From the NCBI RefSeq assembly GCF_037072025.1, contig NZ_JAXHDD010000012.1, forward strand, positions 25,359 through 89,358: a stretch of DNA of 64,000 nt, written 5' to 3'. The DNA is from Pseudogracilibacillus sp037072025 (lineage in GTDB: Bacteria > Bacillota > Bacilli > Bacillales > Amphibacillaceae). The notes beneath the pieces were generated by a model that did no database searches, was not told where the DNA came from, and worked only from the letters and a program-made list of their open reading frames with translations. Made by a program: the position numbers and the translations under genes. Below, one piece after another: positions 16,886 to 26,145 of this stretch (within the stretch, counting starts at the first letter, position 1; each line of letters starts with the position of its first letter).

Positions 16886-18238
16886 TTAATTAAAAATCTT
16901 GCCAGGGTTCAACATATTATCAGGGTCTAACAATCGCTTAAAACTTTTCATTACTTCAACTGCATCTCCATGTTCTTCTCGTTGATATTTCATTTTACCA
17001 AGACCTACACCATGTTCACCGGTACAAGTCCCTCCTACTTTAATCGCTTTTAAAACCAGTTTATCGGTCATTCGTTCAGATCGCTCGCGATCTTCTTGAT
17101 TATCTACATCAAATAAGGATAGTGTATGGAAATTTCCATCACCTACATGCCCTAAAATACCACCATGTAAGCCAGACTCTTCAAGTAAATTTCTTGCATA
17201 ATGGACTAGCTCGGGTAGTTTAGAGATAGGAACGCAAATGTCTGTACCTAAAAATCGTTTTCCTTTTTGATGTCTAAAAGCATAAGCCATTTGATGCCTA
17301 GCTTTCCAAATTTCATTTCTTTCTTCTGTCCTTTCTGCAATATCCCAATGTTCACAACCGAGCTCTTCCATTAGTTCCTTAACTAATACCACTTGAGCCT
17401 CTACAGCAGCCTTAGCACCAGCAAATTCAAAAAATAGAGAATGAGCTACCGGGAAAGAGTAGTCACCATATTCATTCACTTGCTTGATACTTGACGCATC
17501 AACTAATTCCATTCTCATTATCGGGATATCATTTGCCAACACCGTGTATGCCGCCTCTGCACATTCCTCTACTGTTTTGAATGTGCACCTTGCTGCGATA
17601 ATATGTTCTGGAATCCCATGCAATTTCAATGTAACTTCGGTAATGATTCCAAGTGTTCCTTCTGATCCAGTAAAAAGTCCAGTCAGATTATATCCGGATG
17701 ATGATTTTTTCGCTTTTGTCCCTGTATGTATAACACGACCATCCGCCAAGACAACTTCCATATCTAACACTTGATCTCTCATTGAACCATAACGTACCGC
17801 AGTCGTTCCACTTGCATTCGTTGCCGTCATCCCACCAATTGTCGCATCTGCACCCGGATCAATAGGAAATTGCAGACCATATCTATTAATCTCTTCATTT
17901 AATTGAATTCGTGTCATTCCCGGTTGAACAGTTACAGTCATATCTTTTGGAGAAAAGTCGACTATTTTATTCATTCGCTCTAAATTAACGGAAATTCCTT
18001 TTTTAACCGGGATCACTTGCCCTTCAAGTCCCGATCCGACACCATATGCGGTAACAGGTGCTTGAAATTGTTTAGCGACAGAAAGTATTTTAGTTACATC
18101 TTCTGTTGATTCAGGGAAACATACAATATCAGGTGTAACTGCTGCATGTGCAGATTCATCATGACTATGGCGGAACAGTTCTGTTTCATTTGTACTTACC
18201 TTTTCAATACCTAACTCTTCTTCTAATCGTTTTTTCAT
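16886..18238 (-). CDS. FAD-binding 2-hydroxyacid oxidase, GlcD-like
   Basis: A 450-aa flavoprotein of the PCMH/VAO family resembling glycolate oxidase subunit GlcD (B. subtilis YsfC) and D-lactate dehydrogenases. It oxidises a D-2-hydroxyacid to the 2-oxoacid. The FAD-binding domain contains 'PVTAYGVGSGLEGQ', 'TVQPGMTRIQLNE' and 'GADATIGGMTATNASGT'; the C-terminal domain has 'HVGDGNFHTLSLFD' and the signature CTGEHGVGLGKMKYQ. I chose the ATG at 18238 (AGGGGAT upstream); a longer frame would extend into the AACCACG array. No Fe-S subunit gene (glcF) is adjacent, so the electron acceptor and exact substrate are open. Confidence 0.88.
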   Translation of the reverse strand: MKKRLEEELGIEKVSTNETELFRHSHDESAHAAVTPDIVCFPESTEDVTKILSVAKQFQAPVTAYGVGSGLEGQVIPVKKGISVNLERMNKIVDFSPKDMTVTVQPGMTRIQLNEEINRYGLQFPIDPGADATIGGMTATNASGTTAVRYGSMRDQVLDMEVVLADGRVIHTGTKAKKSSSGYNLTGLFTGSEGTLGIITEVTLKLHGIPEHIIAARCTFKTVEECAEAAYTVLANDIPIMRMELVDASSIKQVNEYGDYSFPVAHSLFFEFAGAKAAVEAQVVLVKELMEELGCEHWDIAERTEERNEIWKARHQMAYAFRHQKGKRFLGTDICVPISKLPELVHYARNLLEESGLHGGILGHVGDGNFHTLSLFDVDNQEDRERSERMTDKLVLKAIKVGGTCTGEHGVGLGKMKYQREEHGDAVEVMKSFKRLLDPDNMLNPGKIFN

Positions 18239-18278
18239 AATTATCCCCTTTAGAATTAAATTTATATTCAAGTAAATT

Positions 18279-19065
18279 TCAGATAACCACGACGATTTTG
18301 AAATAACCACGCAATTTACGATTTAACCACGAACGAAATGATTATCCAGCTAAATTGCAATTTAACCACGGAGATTTTCAAATAACCACGCAATTTGCGA
18401 TTTAACCACGAACGAAAACGTTATCCAGCTAAATTGCAAATTAACCACGGAGATTTTCAAATAACCACACAATTTACGATTTAACCACGAACGAAAACGT
18501 TATCCAGCCAATTTGCAAATTAACCACGAAGATTTTGGAATAACCACACAATTTACGATTTAACCACGAACGAAAACGTTATCCAGCTAAATTGCAAATT
18601 ATCCACGGAGATTTTCAAATAACCACGCAATTTGCGATTTAACCACGAACGAAAACGTTATCCTGCCAAATTGAAATTTAACCACGAAGATTTTGAAATA
18701 ACCACGCAATTTACGATTTAACCACGAACGAAAACGTTATCCAGCTAAATTGCAAATTATCCACGGAGATTTTCAAATAACCACGCAATTTGCGATTTAA
18801 CCACGAACGAAATGATTATCCAGCTAAATTGCAATTTAACCACGGAGATTTTCAAATAACCACGCAATTTACGATTTAACCACGAACAAAATGATTATCC
18901 TGCCAATTTGCAAATTAACCACGGAGATTTTGAAATAACCACACAATTTGCGATTTAACCACGAACAAAATGATTATCCTGCCAATTTGCAAATTAACCA
19001 CGGAGATTTTCAAATAACCACGCAATTTGCGATTTAACCACGAAATACTAGAATTATCCACAAAC
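18279..19065. repeat. Long AACCACG-family tandem array, 79-bp higher-order unit
   Basis: About ten copies of a 79-bp unit. Each unit is four 19-20-bp subunits headed ATAACCACG, TTAACCACG, TTATCCAGC (or TTATCCTGCC) and TTAACCACG, with set-specific tails such as CAATTTACGAT, AACGAAAACG, TAAATTGCAAA and GAGATTTTCAA. Copies differ by point changes, and an occasional AACCACG becomes ATCCACG. It fills the space between the nitronate monooxygenase gene and the flavoprotein gene, both on the minus strand. No coding sense. Confidence 0.92.
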
Positions 19066-19075
19066 GAAAAAAACA

Positions 19076-20137
19076 TCATTTTATCAATTTAGTCGCTTCA
19101 AATATCGTGTCCCCTATTAGTTTTTTCACAGTCTGATATTTTGCAAGTCGTGGGCTTTGACCAGCCCATAAAGACATATATCCTTTATCTTTATTTTTAG
19201 CTGCTGCTTTTCTCATCGGTTGTGTCAATGCGTTTTGGATCGGAAATTCAGGTAAATCTTCTTCAAATTCCATCATTATATCAATATATTGATTCCGAAT
19301 TCCTTGAGCATATTTTCCTGAAAATGCCCTTGTTTCTACAATTTCTTCTTCCACTGCTTGTAAAATTGCTTCTTTATGTATGTGATTAGCGCCACTTTCT
19401 TCTGTCACTAGAAAAGCCGTTCCCATTTGTACCGCTTTAGCACCTAGACAAAGTGATGCAGCAAGACCTCTCCCATCCATAATGCCACCTGCTGCAATTA
19501 CTGGAATCGATACATGATCTACTATTTGTGGAACTAGTGACATCACTCCAATAGAACGTTGTTTATCTTTCAGAAAACTACCCCGATGTCCTCCAGCTTC
19601 GTACCCTTGAGCAACGACAGCATCCATACCTAGTTGTTCAATATGGATTGCTTCTTGAACTGTAGTCGCTGTCCCTACTGTACTTATGCCTGCTCGCTTT
19701 AGATCATTCATGATTGATTTCGTCGGAACGCCAAATGTAAATGAACAGACCGGAATTTTTTCTTCAACAACTACTTTTATTTGCTCAAAATAATTCTCTA
19801 AAAATGACTCTTTTGTAGGAATAGACGTATTTTTCTCCAACTTATACTTTTCCTGAACACTAACTAAAGCCTCATTCGCTGCTTGTATTTTATGTTCGAC
19901 AAGCGAAAAATCATTTGGGACAAATAGATTAACACCAAAATTCTCCGTTTGTAACTTTAGCTCTTTAACTTGGCTTCGCAGCTGTTCTGGACTCATATAG
20001 CCTGCCCCGATCATACCGAGTCCTCCGGCATTAGAAACCGCTGAGACAAGTGAGTTTGTAGTGATTCCACCTGCCATAGGTGCTTGGATAATTGGATACT
20101 CAACATTAAATAATTTGGTAAATTGATTTTCAATCAT
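19076..20137 (-). CDS. Nitronate monooxygenase family flavoprotein
   Basis: A 353-aa FMN-dependent TIM-barrel enzyme of the nitronate monooxygenase (formerly 2-nitropropane dioxygenase) family, which oxidises alkyl nitronates such as propionate-3-nitronate. Motifs: IQAPMAGGITT at 15-25, 'GGLGMIGAGYMSPEQL' about 38-53, 'DAVVAQGYEAGGHRGSF' about 180 (catalytic His region, AGGH), 'VIAAGGIMDGRGLAASLCLGAKAVQMGTAFL' region about 214-243 (FMN phosphate site). It could also be an enoyl reductase FabK relative, but the AGGHRG motif favours nitronate monooxygenase. The start ATG has a weak ribosome binding site. Confidence 0.9.
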   Translation of the reverse strand: MIENQFTKLFNVEYPIIQAPMAGGITTNSLVSAVSNAGGLGMIGAGYMSPEQLRSQVKELKLQTENFGVNLFVPNDFSLVEHKIQAANEALVSVQEKYKLEKNTSIPTKESFLENYFEQIKVVVEEKIPVCSFTFGVPTKSIMNDLKRAGISTVGTATTVQEAIHIEQLGMDAVVAQGYEAGGHRGSFLKDKQRSIGVMSLVPQIVDHVSIPVIAAGGIMDGRGLAASLCLGAKAVQMGTAFLVTEESGANHIHKEAILQAVEEEIVETRAFSGKYAQGIRNQYIDIMMEFEEDLPEFPIQNALTQPMRKAAAKNKDKGYMSLWAGQSPRLAKYQTVKKLIGDTIFEATKLIK

Positions 20138-20295
20138 GACAGATACCTTTACCTTTCTTTTAAATTAATACACTTAATTTTATAATAGCTGTTTTACTGT
20201 TATGTAACAAGATTAATTGAAAATGTTTACTGCATTACAGTATTGATAATACTAATAATTAATCAAAATTAATGCCGATGAACAGGAGAGGTTTT

Positions 20296-21909
20296 ATGAT
20301 CAAAATTGCAAGTGCAATTATATTATTTGTAGGGATTGTTAGTGCCTTTATTATAACAGGAGTAATTGTTTTCTTTATTTATCTCATTTCTTTTGATCGA
20401 AGACAAAAAAAACATTCTATTCTAAGGAATTACCCACTTCTTGGTAGAGTACGTTACTTTTTTGAAAAAATTGGACCAGAACTAAGGCAGTACTGGTTTA
20501 TTAATGATACAGTAGGTAAACCTTTTTCAAGAGCAGATTATGAACATATTGTCCGTAATTCAAAGTATAAACGTGATGTTATCGGTTTTGGTTCTAGAAG
20601 AGATTTTGAAAAAGAAGGATATTATATTCGAAATGACATGTTCCCAAAATTGGCGGAGGATTTAAAAGTAGATAAGGATATAATTACGTTAACAAATAAA
20701 TATTTGCTATTACGTGATCCACTCTTCACCCAGAGAAAGGAAAAATTAAAACAAGATAAATCACTTGCCTATCTTTTACATGATGATGATGCAGTAGTCA
20801 TAGGAGCAAAGACGAAATATCCTTTCATCACCAAGGGTCTTATTGGGATGTCTGCAATGAGTTACGGTTCTTTGGGAAAGAATGCCATTACCGCCCTTTC
20901 TAAAGGACTGGCGATGGCTAAAGGATCATGGATGAATACTGGAGAAGGAGGGCTTTCACCTTATCATTTAGAAGGAGAAGTCGATATTATCATGCAAATT
21001 GGACCAGCATTATTTGGTGTGAGAGACAATCAGGGAAAACTTGATTTAGCTGAGCTAGAAAGAAAAAGTAAAATACCACAAATTAAAGCTTTTGAATTAA
21101 AACTAGGACAAGGAGCAAAAACTCGCGGCGGACATATTGACGCTGAAAAAGTGACACCTGAAATTGCAGAGATACGTAGAGTGGAGGCTTTTAAGCCAAT
21201 CGATAGTCCCAACCGTTTTTACGAGTTCAATGATCCGGAAAAAATGGGTGAATTCATTTCATTAATTCGGCATACGACTGGAAAACCAGTTGGGATAAAG
21301 CTTGTCGTAGGAGGAATTGACAGTATCGAACCGTTAGCAAAATATATGAAAGAAACTGGTGAAGACCCGGATTTTATAACAGTAGATGGCGGAGAAGGTG
21401 GGACTGGCGCTTCCTATCAAGAACTCTCTGACAGTGTTGGGCTACCAATAAAATCAGCAATCCCAATTTTAGATGGGACATTAAAAAAATACGGTGTTCG
21501 CGACAGAGTGAAAATTATTGCTTCTGGAAAACTATTTACCCCTGACCGCATTGCCATTGCATTAGCTATGGGAGCTGATCTTGTTAACATTGCACGAAGT
21601 TTAATGATCTCTATCGGTTGTATTCAAACACTAAAATGTCACGCTAATATTTGTCCAGTAGGCGTAGCAACCACTAACCCAAATCTACAAAAAGCTCTCG
21701 TTATCGAAGAAAAAAAACATCGAGTTGCTAATTACATAACGACACTTAGAAAGGGATTATTTCGTATTTCTGCAGCCGCAGGACTAAATTCGCCCGTCCA
21801 TTTTGAACCGAAACATATTATGTATAAAGATGATCATGGAGTCATCTATCCGTTAGAAAAAATATTAAACGATATTCATAACCAATTAGGCTGGGAAAAA
21901 AATCACTGA
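20296..21909 (+). CDS. Glutamate synthase-like FMN/Fe-S protein, YerD-type
   Basis: A 537-aa protein with an N-terminal membrane segment (about residues 5-32) followed by the FMN-binding central domain of glutamate synthase. It shows 'GLIGMSAMSYGSLGKNAI', 'NTGEGGLSPYH', the 'LGQGAKTRGGHID' loop, 'DFITVDGGEGGTGAS' and the cysteine pattern C-x5-C-x4-C in 'CIQTLKCHANICPVG' (3Fe-4S cluster). It lacks the glutaminase domain, so it cannot be complete GltB. B. subtilis YerD has this layout; the reaction is unknown. Start chosen at 20296 because AGGAGAGG lies eight bases upstream. Divergent from the nitronate monooxygenase gene. Confidence 0.88.
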   Translation: MIKIASAIILFVGIVSAFIITGVIVFFIYLISFDRRQKKHSILRNYPLLGRVRYFFEKIGPELRQYWFINDTVGKPFSRADYEHIVRNSKYKRDVIGFGSRRDFEKEGYYIRNDMFPKLAEDLKVDKDIITLTNKYLLLRDPLFTQRKEKLKQDKSLAYLLHDDDAVVIGAKTKYPFITKGLIGMSAMSYGSLGKNAITALSKGLAMAKGSWMNTGEGGLSPYHLEGEVDIIMQIGPALFGVRDNQGKLDLAELERKSKIPQIKAFELKLGQGAKTRGGHIDAEKVTPEIAEIRRVEAFKPIDSPNRFYEFNDPEKMGEFISLIRHTTGKPVGIKLVVGGIDSIEPLAKYMKETGEDPDFITVDGGEGGTGASYQELSDSVGLPIKSAIPILDGTLKKYGVRDRVKIIASGKLFTPDRIAIALAMGADLVNIARSLMISIGCIQTLKCHANICPVGVATTNPNLQKALVIEEKKHRVANYITTLRKGLFRISAAAGLNSPVHFEPKHIMYKDDHGVIYPLEKILNDIHNQLGWEKNH

Positions 21910-22067
21910 TACCGCGGCAATAGTATTTTTTCATGAAGCATTTAAATGTGACATAAATAAATGTTCCTAATATGATGGTACATCATCTTGTTTCCCTCTT
22001 GCAATCAACCTCACTACAATGTATAGTAAATTTATAGGAATAATATATGAAAGTGTGGAGAAATGTC

Positions 22068-23072
22068 TTGATTGAATTAAAAAATGTTTCAAAAATATAT
22101 AAAAGAAATGGCACCGAAACAGAAGCATTAAGTGATGTAAATTTGCAAGTAAATAAAGGGGATATCTTTGGTGTTATTGGATTCAGTGGGGCTGGTAAAA
22201 GTACGTTAATTCGGCTTGTAAATTATTTGGAAAAACCAACTACTGGAAAAGTTTTCATTGATGGAAATGATTTAAGTACTTATCCAATGAGTGAACTTCG
22301 GGTCTTAAGAAAAAATATTGGGATGATTTTTCAGCATTTTAATCTATTAAACTCAAAAACGATATACCAAAATATCGCAATCCCACTTATTTTAGCGAAA
22401 GAAAGTAAGCAAGCAATTAAAGAACGTGTGATGGAACTTCTACATTTCGTTGGATTAGAGGACAAAGCTGACAGTTATCCAAACGAATTATCTGGCGGCC
22501 AGAAACAGCGGATTGGAATTGCACGAGCCTTGGCTACAAATCCCTCAATTCTTCTATGTGATGAAGCAACATCAGCACTTGATCCACAAACAACAGATTC
22601 AATATTACAGTTACTACAAAAGATTAATGAAGAATACAATATTACGATTATGATCATTACCCATGAAATGAGCATCATTCAGAAAATATGTAATAGAGTC
22701 GCTGTAATGGAAGAAGGAAAAGTAATCGAAGAAGGTAACGTCTTAGATGTATTTGGGAATCCAGAGCACACTTCTACAAAGAACTTTGTAAGAACAGTGA
22801 TTCAAGATGAGTTGCCTAAAAGTGTTCGACTAAAAATAAAGCACATTCCGGGAAGCAGACTATTTAAAATTGACTTTAGTGACAAAACTAATACAGTAAT
22901 CAATGAATTAATAAAAAAATTTAATGTGAATGTTAATTTTATTTATGCAACAATGAATGAAATAAAAGATGATACAGTTGGTCATATGATTATTCAATTA
23001 GCTGGTAATACAGTAGAAGAAGCTGTTTTACATTTACAATCATCTGATATTAACGCAAAGGAGTTGGCATAA
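22068..23072 (+). CDS. metN: Methionine ABC transporter, ATP-binding protein
   Basis: ATPase of the MetNPQ importer for D/L-methionine. It shows Walker A GFSGAGKST (about residue 38), Q-loop QHFNLL, signature LSGGQKQRIGIARAL (about 140), Walker B ILLCDEATSALD and the switch His ITHEMS. The C-terminal 80 residues form the NIL domain that mediates methionine feedback inhibition. The start is either TTG at 22068 (GTGGAG upstream, giving MIELKNVSKIY as in homologues) or an ATG at 22047. No S-box (SAM riboswitch) or T-box is visible upstream, unlike many Bacillus met genes. metP follows two bases later. Confidence 0.95.
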   Translation: MIELKNVSKIYKRNGTETEALSDVNLQVNKGDIFGVIGFSGAGKSTLIRLVNYLEKPTTGKVFIDGNDLSTYPMSELRVLRKNIGMIFQHFNLLNSKTIYQNIAIPLILAKESKQAIKERVMELLHFVGLEDKADSYPNELSGGQKQRIGIARALATNPSILLCDEATSALDPQTTDSILQLLQKINEEYNITIMIITHEMSIIQKICNRVAVMEEGKVIEEGNVLDVFGNPEHTSTKNFVRTVIQDELPKSVRLKIKHIPGSRLFKIDFSDKTNTVINELIKKFNVNVNFIYATMNEIKDDTVGHMIIQLAGNTVEEAVLHLQSSDINAKELA

Positions 23073-23074
23073 TT

Positions 23075-23737
23075 ATGTTTGCTACTACAGTGACCATGGA
23101 ACAATTCCTACAAGCGATGATCGATACATTTTATATGGTTGGTTTCTCTTTGTTAATTGGGTCTATCATTGGAATCCCTTTGGGAATTTTACTTGTTGTT
23201 ACCAGACCAGGTGGAATTATTGAAAATAAATTTATCTTTAGTGTACTAAATCCAATTATCAATATGGTAAGATCTTTACCATTCATTATTTTACTTGTCG
23301 CAATTATTCCGTTTACTCGATTAATCGTGCAAACTTCAATAGGTACAGCAGCGGCAATTGTTCCTTTAATTATTTACGTTGCACCATTTATTGCTCGTTT
23401 GGTGGAAAACTCCATCTTAGAAGTAGATGATGGAATTATTGAGGCAGCCGAATCGATGGGTGCAACTCCAATGCAGACGATCTGGTACTTCCTTCTTCCT
23501 GAAGCATTAGGTTCGTTAATATTAAGTTTAACAACAGCTACAATTAGTTTACTCAGTGCGACCGCAATGGCCGGTGCCGTCGGTGGAGGTGGTATCGGAG
23601 ACTTGGCGATTAGCTACGGATACGAACGATTTGATTCATTTATTATGCTTGTTACTGTAATTGTATTAATCATTTTTGTGCAACTTATGCAGTCAGTAGG
23701 AAACTGGTTAGCTAGAAAAGTAAGAAGAGAAGGATAG
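23075..23737 (+). CDS. metP: Methionine ABC transporter, permease
   Basis: Membrane subunit of the methionine importer: 220 aa, five to six hydrophobic segments. The permease signature that contacts MetN is 'EAAESMGATPMQTIWYFLLP' (about residues 126-145; EAA-x3-G-type loop). It starts two bases after metN with AAGGAG inside the metN end, so the two are coupled. The cognate lipoprotein metQ lies 3.7 kb away on the other strand. Transport of another substrate is possible for this family, but the NIL domain of the partner supports methionine. Confidence 0.94.
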   Translation: MFATTVTMEQFLQAMIDTFYMVGFSLLIGSIIGIPLGILLVVTRPGGIIENKFIFSVLNPIINMVRSLPFIILLVAIIPFTRLIVQTSIGTAAAIVPLIIYVAPFIARLVENSILEVDDGIIEAAESMGATPMQTIWYFLLPEALGSLILSLTTATISLLSATAMAGAVGGGGIGDLAISYGYERFDSFIMLVTVIVLIIFVQLMQSVGNWLARKVRREG

Positions 23738-23767
23738 ATAAAACAAGCATCAAGACAAACATGTGGA

Positions 23768-23807
23768 GGATTAGAGAAAATGTACTCTCTAATCCTATTT
23801 TAATTTT
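23768..23807 (+). terminator. Terminator of metNP
   Basis: GGATTAGAGA and TCTCTAATCC form a 10-bp stem followed by TATTTTAATTTT. Confidence 0.9.
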
Positions 23808-24021
23808 ATGAACTAAATAATAACACTTAAAACATTTTTAAGATAACATAAAAAACTGGTATTAAATTCGCCCCAACATTCATTTGTGATTTCACATTAC
23901 TTATTTGTTAAAAAAACTATTGCTTAAAATTTTAGCATCCTAAAAATGTTGAGAAAACAGTTGTGAAATTAATGATGATTTTTGCTGTAATTTGTTATCC
24001 GAATTACTTCGTTTATCCGGT

Positions 24022-24107
24022 GATAAATTATTTGAATTTCATGGTAGCAGTGTAAAAATATGATAGTATTTAATGTAATTAGATTAATTATGGCTTGTTC
24101 TACAAAC
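24022..24107. repeat. 86-bp dispersed repeat, copy 1
   Basis: This segment (TAAATTATTTGAATTTCAT ... ATTAGATTAATTATGGC ... TTCTACAAACG) recurs with about 80 percent identity at 25824-25910. It is A+T-rich with no coding sense and may be a former promoter or element end. The remainder of 23808-24187 contains only a short frame reading 'MACSTNEANGTNEGELSM', possibly the tail of a lost lipoprotein signal. Confidence 0.6.
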
Positions 24108-24220
24108 GAGGCTAACGGAACAAATGAAGGTGAATTAAGTATGAAATTGAGGCAAGAATAGGTCTGTCTTTAAAGGAGGGAACAATCATAGATTCAAATG
24201 GTTTTCTTTATGCTGCTAAG

Positions 24221-24619
24221 ATGACCAATACCTTAGCAGAAGAAATTCCAGAAAATAAATGGGATGTTCAGTTGATTAAAGAATTGGGATCACTAAGAAA
24301 ATTATTTATTCATATCATTCGCGTTAGAGATATTTATAGGGATGGACTAAGAACTGGTATCGTAGAATTTCCAGGCGATCTTCCGTCAAGTGATGGCAAA
24401 TTAATTGAGCAATTAGATAGATCAATGAATGAACTAGCTTCTGCATTTACACAAGCAGGTAAACAGCGTATTAAAATGGGTGAAGAATATTTATCAACAG
24501 TAGAGATGTTAAACACTGCGGTACAACACGAAGGTATTCATCAGGGACAGTACTTTGTTGCCCTTAAACAAGCAAAGATTAATTTACCAAAACAATGGAT
24601 TCGGGATTGGGATATGTAA
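24221..24619 (+). CDS. DinB-family protein, start possibly lost
   Basis: A DinB/YfiT-like four-helix-bundle protein; several members are metal-dependent thiol S-transferases. It contains the conserved metal-ligand His region LFIHIIRVRD (helix 2) and the C-terminal HEGIHQGQYFVALKQA (H-x3-H-x-GQ). The first ATG (24221) has no ribosome binding site. A strong AAAGGAGGG (24171-24180) instead points to an in-frame ATA at 24188 that would give NGFLYAAKMTNTLAEEIPE, matching the usual DinB N-terminus. Either translation starts at this rare codon or the start codon has mutated and the gene is dying. It sits in a patch full of remnants. Confidence 0.75.
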   Translation: MTNTLAEEIPENKWDVQLIKELGSLRKLFIHIIRVRDIYRDGLRTGIVEFPGDLPSSDGKLIEQLDRSMNELASAFTQAGKQRIKMGEEYLSTVEMLNTAVQHEGIHQGQYFVALKQAKINLPKQWIRDWDM

Positions 24620-24738
24620 CCATATTGTTCAGTTATAAGACGCAGTTGTTGAAGAAGCACTGTGCCTGAATCGAGAAATATTGCTGAATAAGACTGACAA
24701 AATAATTTACATCTTAACCATGAAAGTAGGAGATTTTG

Positions 24739-25188
24739 ATGTCAATAAAATATGCTCATACAAACATTGTTGCAAAAGACTGGCGTAGATTATCTGATTT
24801 TTATATTAAGGTTTTTAACTGCAAGCCTGTATTACCCGAAAGAAATCTCTCAGGTAAATGGCTAGAAAGGCTGACCAATATAGATAATGTTAGTATTAAA
24901 GGTATCCATTTATCTTTACCTGGGTTCGAGGAGGGACCAACTTTAGAGATTTTTCAATATTATCCTGAAAATCCTGACAAGCAGTCATCAAATATTAGTT
25001 CTCAAGGATTGGGACATATTGCATTTGTAGTAGATAATGTTGAAGAAGTTTTGAACAAGTTAATTGAATGCGGTGGACAGAAATATGGAAGTTTAGAGGA
25101 AAAAGAGTATGAGTCTCTCGGAGTATTAACAGTTGTTTATGCAAAGGATCCCGAAGGAAATATTATAGAGATACAGAATTGGAAATAA
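24739..25188 (+). CDS. VOC-family (glyoxalase/dioxygenase fold) protein
   Basis: A 149-aa vicinal-oxygen-chelate protein. It begins MSIKYAHTNIVAKDWRRLSD, with the first metal-ligand His in 'AHTNIVA' and a second set in 'GLGHIAFVVDNVEEV' (about residue 95), ending 'VVYAKDPEGNIIEIQNW', where the Glu is the usual last ligand. Members include glyoxalase I, fosfomycin/bleomycin resistance proteins and epimerases; none can be singled out. AGGAGA precedes the ATG at 24739. Isolated gene in an accessory stretch. Confidence 0.85.
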   Translation: MSIKYAHTNIVAKDWRRLSDFYIKVFNCKPVLPERNLSGKWLERLTNIDNVSIKGIHLSLPGFEEGPTLEIFQYYPENPDKQSSNISSQGLGHIAFVVDNVEEVLNKLIECGGQKYGSLEEKEYESLGVLTVVYAKDPEGNIIEIQNWK

Positions 25189-25229
25189 TGAATTGTTATA
25201 TTCCTCATTTACTTTAGAAACCTGTGCAA

Positions 25230-25413
25230 AACTGAAATGAGAATTGCGCTTTTTCTTGGATCAAAAGGAGAAATGCATATAATTCCAAAGGGTATTGAGC
25301 ACAAACTTTATGCGGTAAAGAAATGTCATCATCATGCCGGAGAACCAAAAGGAGCAGTAAATACTGGTGAAACAAACGGCGAATTGACTGCTGAGAATGA
25401 TGTGTGGGTTTAA
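25230..25413 (+). pseudogene. Remnant of a cupin-domain protein
   Basis: The plus strand reads 'RIALFLGSKGEMHIIPKGIEHKLYAV' pieces and then 'EPKGAVNTGETNGELTAENDVWV' before a TAA at about 25413. This is the C-terminal half of the small cupins whose typical text is 'GEMHIIPKGVEHKPYA ... EPKGTVNTG'. The N-terminal half and part of the centre are missing, and the frame breaks at least once. Confidence 0.65.
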
Positions 25414-25769
25414 AAGTGTTAAAGTATCTTTGTCAGTATTGCTTACCCTTGTTTAATCGGACTTTTCCGCAAACGGGTGCAGTTGTTGTGCGAAATGTTT
25501 TTAGAACCATTACAGCAGATAATGGCTCAGAATTCAGCAATCTGTCGGAACAAGGGGAAGGACTTCAAATTGACGTCTATTTTTGTCCCCCCTATGCTTC
25601 GTGGGAGCACGGATCAAATGAGCGTCATAATGGACCTATTCGAAGATTTATTAAAAAAGGGCAACCAATTCATTCATATACTGACGAGCAGATTGACGAT
25701 GTCGAAAACTGGATGAATACACTTCCACAGAAAATACTAGAATATCAAACGCCGATGGAAAAATTTTAG
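25414..25769 (+). pseudogene. IS30-family transposase, C-terminal remnant
   Basis: The frame ends in text typical of IS30 DDE transposases: ITADNGSEFS (second catalytic Asp), 'VYFCPPYASWEHGSNERHNG' (catalytic Glu in the NE motif), 'IRRFIKKGQPIHSYTDEQI' and 'LPQKILEYQTPMEKF'. Some 200 N-terminal residues are absent and no terminal inverted repeats are seen, so the copy is inactive. Confidence 0.85.
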
Positions 25770-25823
25770 GAAAGACTTATATAGTGGTTTCTCAAAGGGT
25801 GTTGCATTTAATATTGCAATTAA

Positions 25824-25910
25824 GGTAAATTATTTGAATTTCATTGTAGCATTGTAAGAATATGATAGTGTCTAAGTAATTAGATTAATTATGGCATTAT
25901 TCTACAAACG
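25824..25910. repeat. 86-bp dispersed repeat, copy 2
   Basis: Partner of 24022-24107, about 80 percent identical, lying directly after the IS30 remnant and before a MITE-like insertion. The two copies bracket the DinB-VOC-cupin-IS30 block in direct orientation. Confidence 0.6.
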
Positions 25911-25936
25911 TTCTGATTGTAGGGAAGTTGTTTATA

Positions 25937-26101
25937 GAGGATGTTCAAAAAGTCAGCTGAAAATGACACATGGCATTTCTTCGTTGACTTGCTTTTCCGC
26001 TACTCACGTATTTAACTGCATACATTCCTTTGCCGGGAGCTACGCCGCCTCGAACAGCTCGGTCTTTTCATCTTTCTAACATAGGAGTTTTGAACACGCA
26101 C
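25937..26101 (-). mobile_element. MITE-like element, copy B (165 bp)
   Basis: Begins GAGGATGTTCAAAAAG and ends TTTTGAACACGCAC, flanked by a perfect 5-bp duplication TTATA (25932-25936 and 26102-26106). Inverted relative to copy A. No protein. Confidence 0.85.
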
Positions 26102-26145
26102 TTATATGTTACAGTAGAGTTATCAATCCATAGGGGGAAATTTAG

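Noticed and set aside
21910..22067. Search for a SAM (S-box) riboswitch or T-box upstream of metN
   Set aside because: None of the conserved S-box or T-box landmarks (for example the T-box TGGNACCGCG) is present; only 'TACCGCGG' occurs, and it is isolated just after the previous stop codon.
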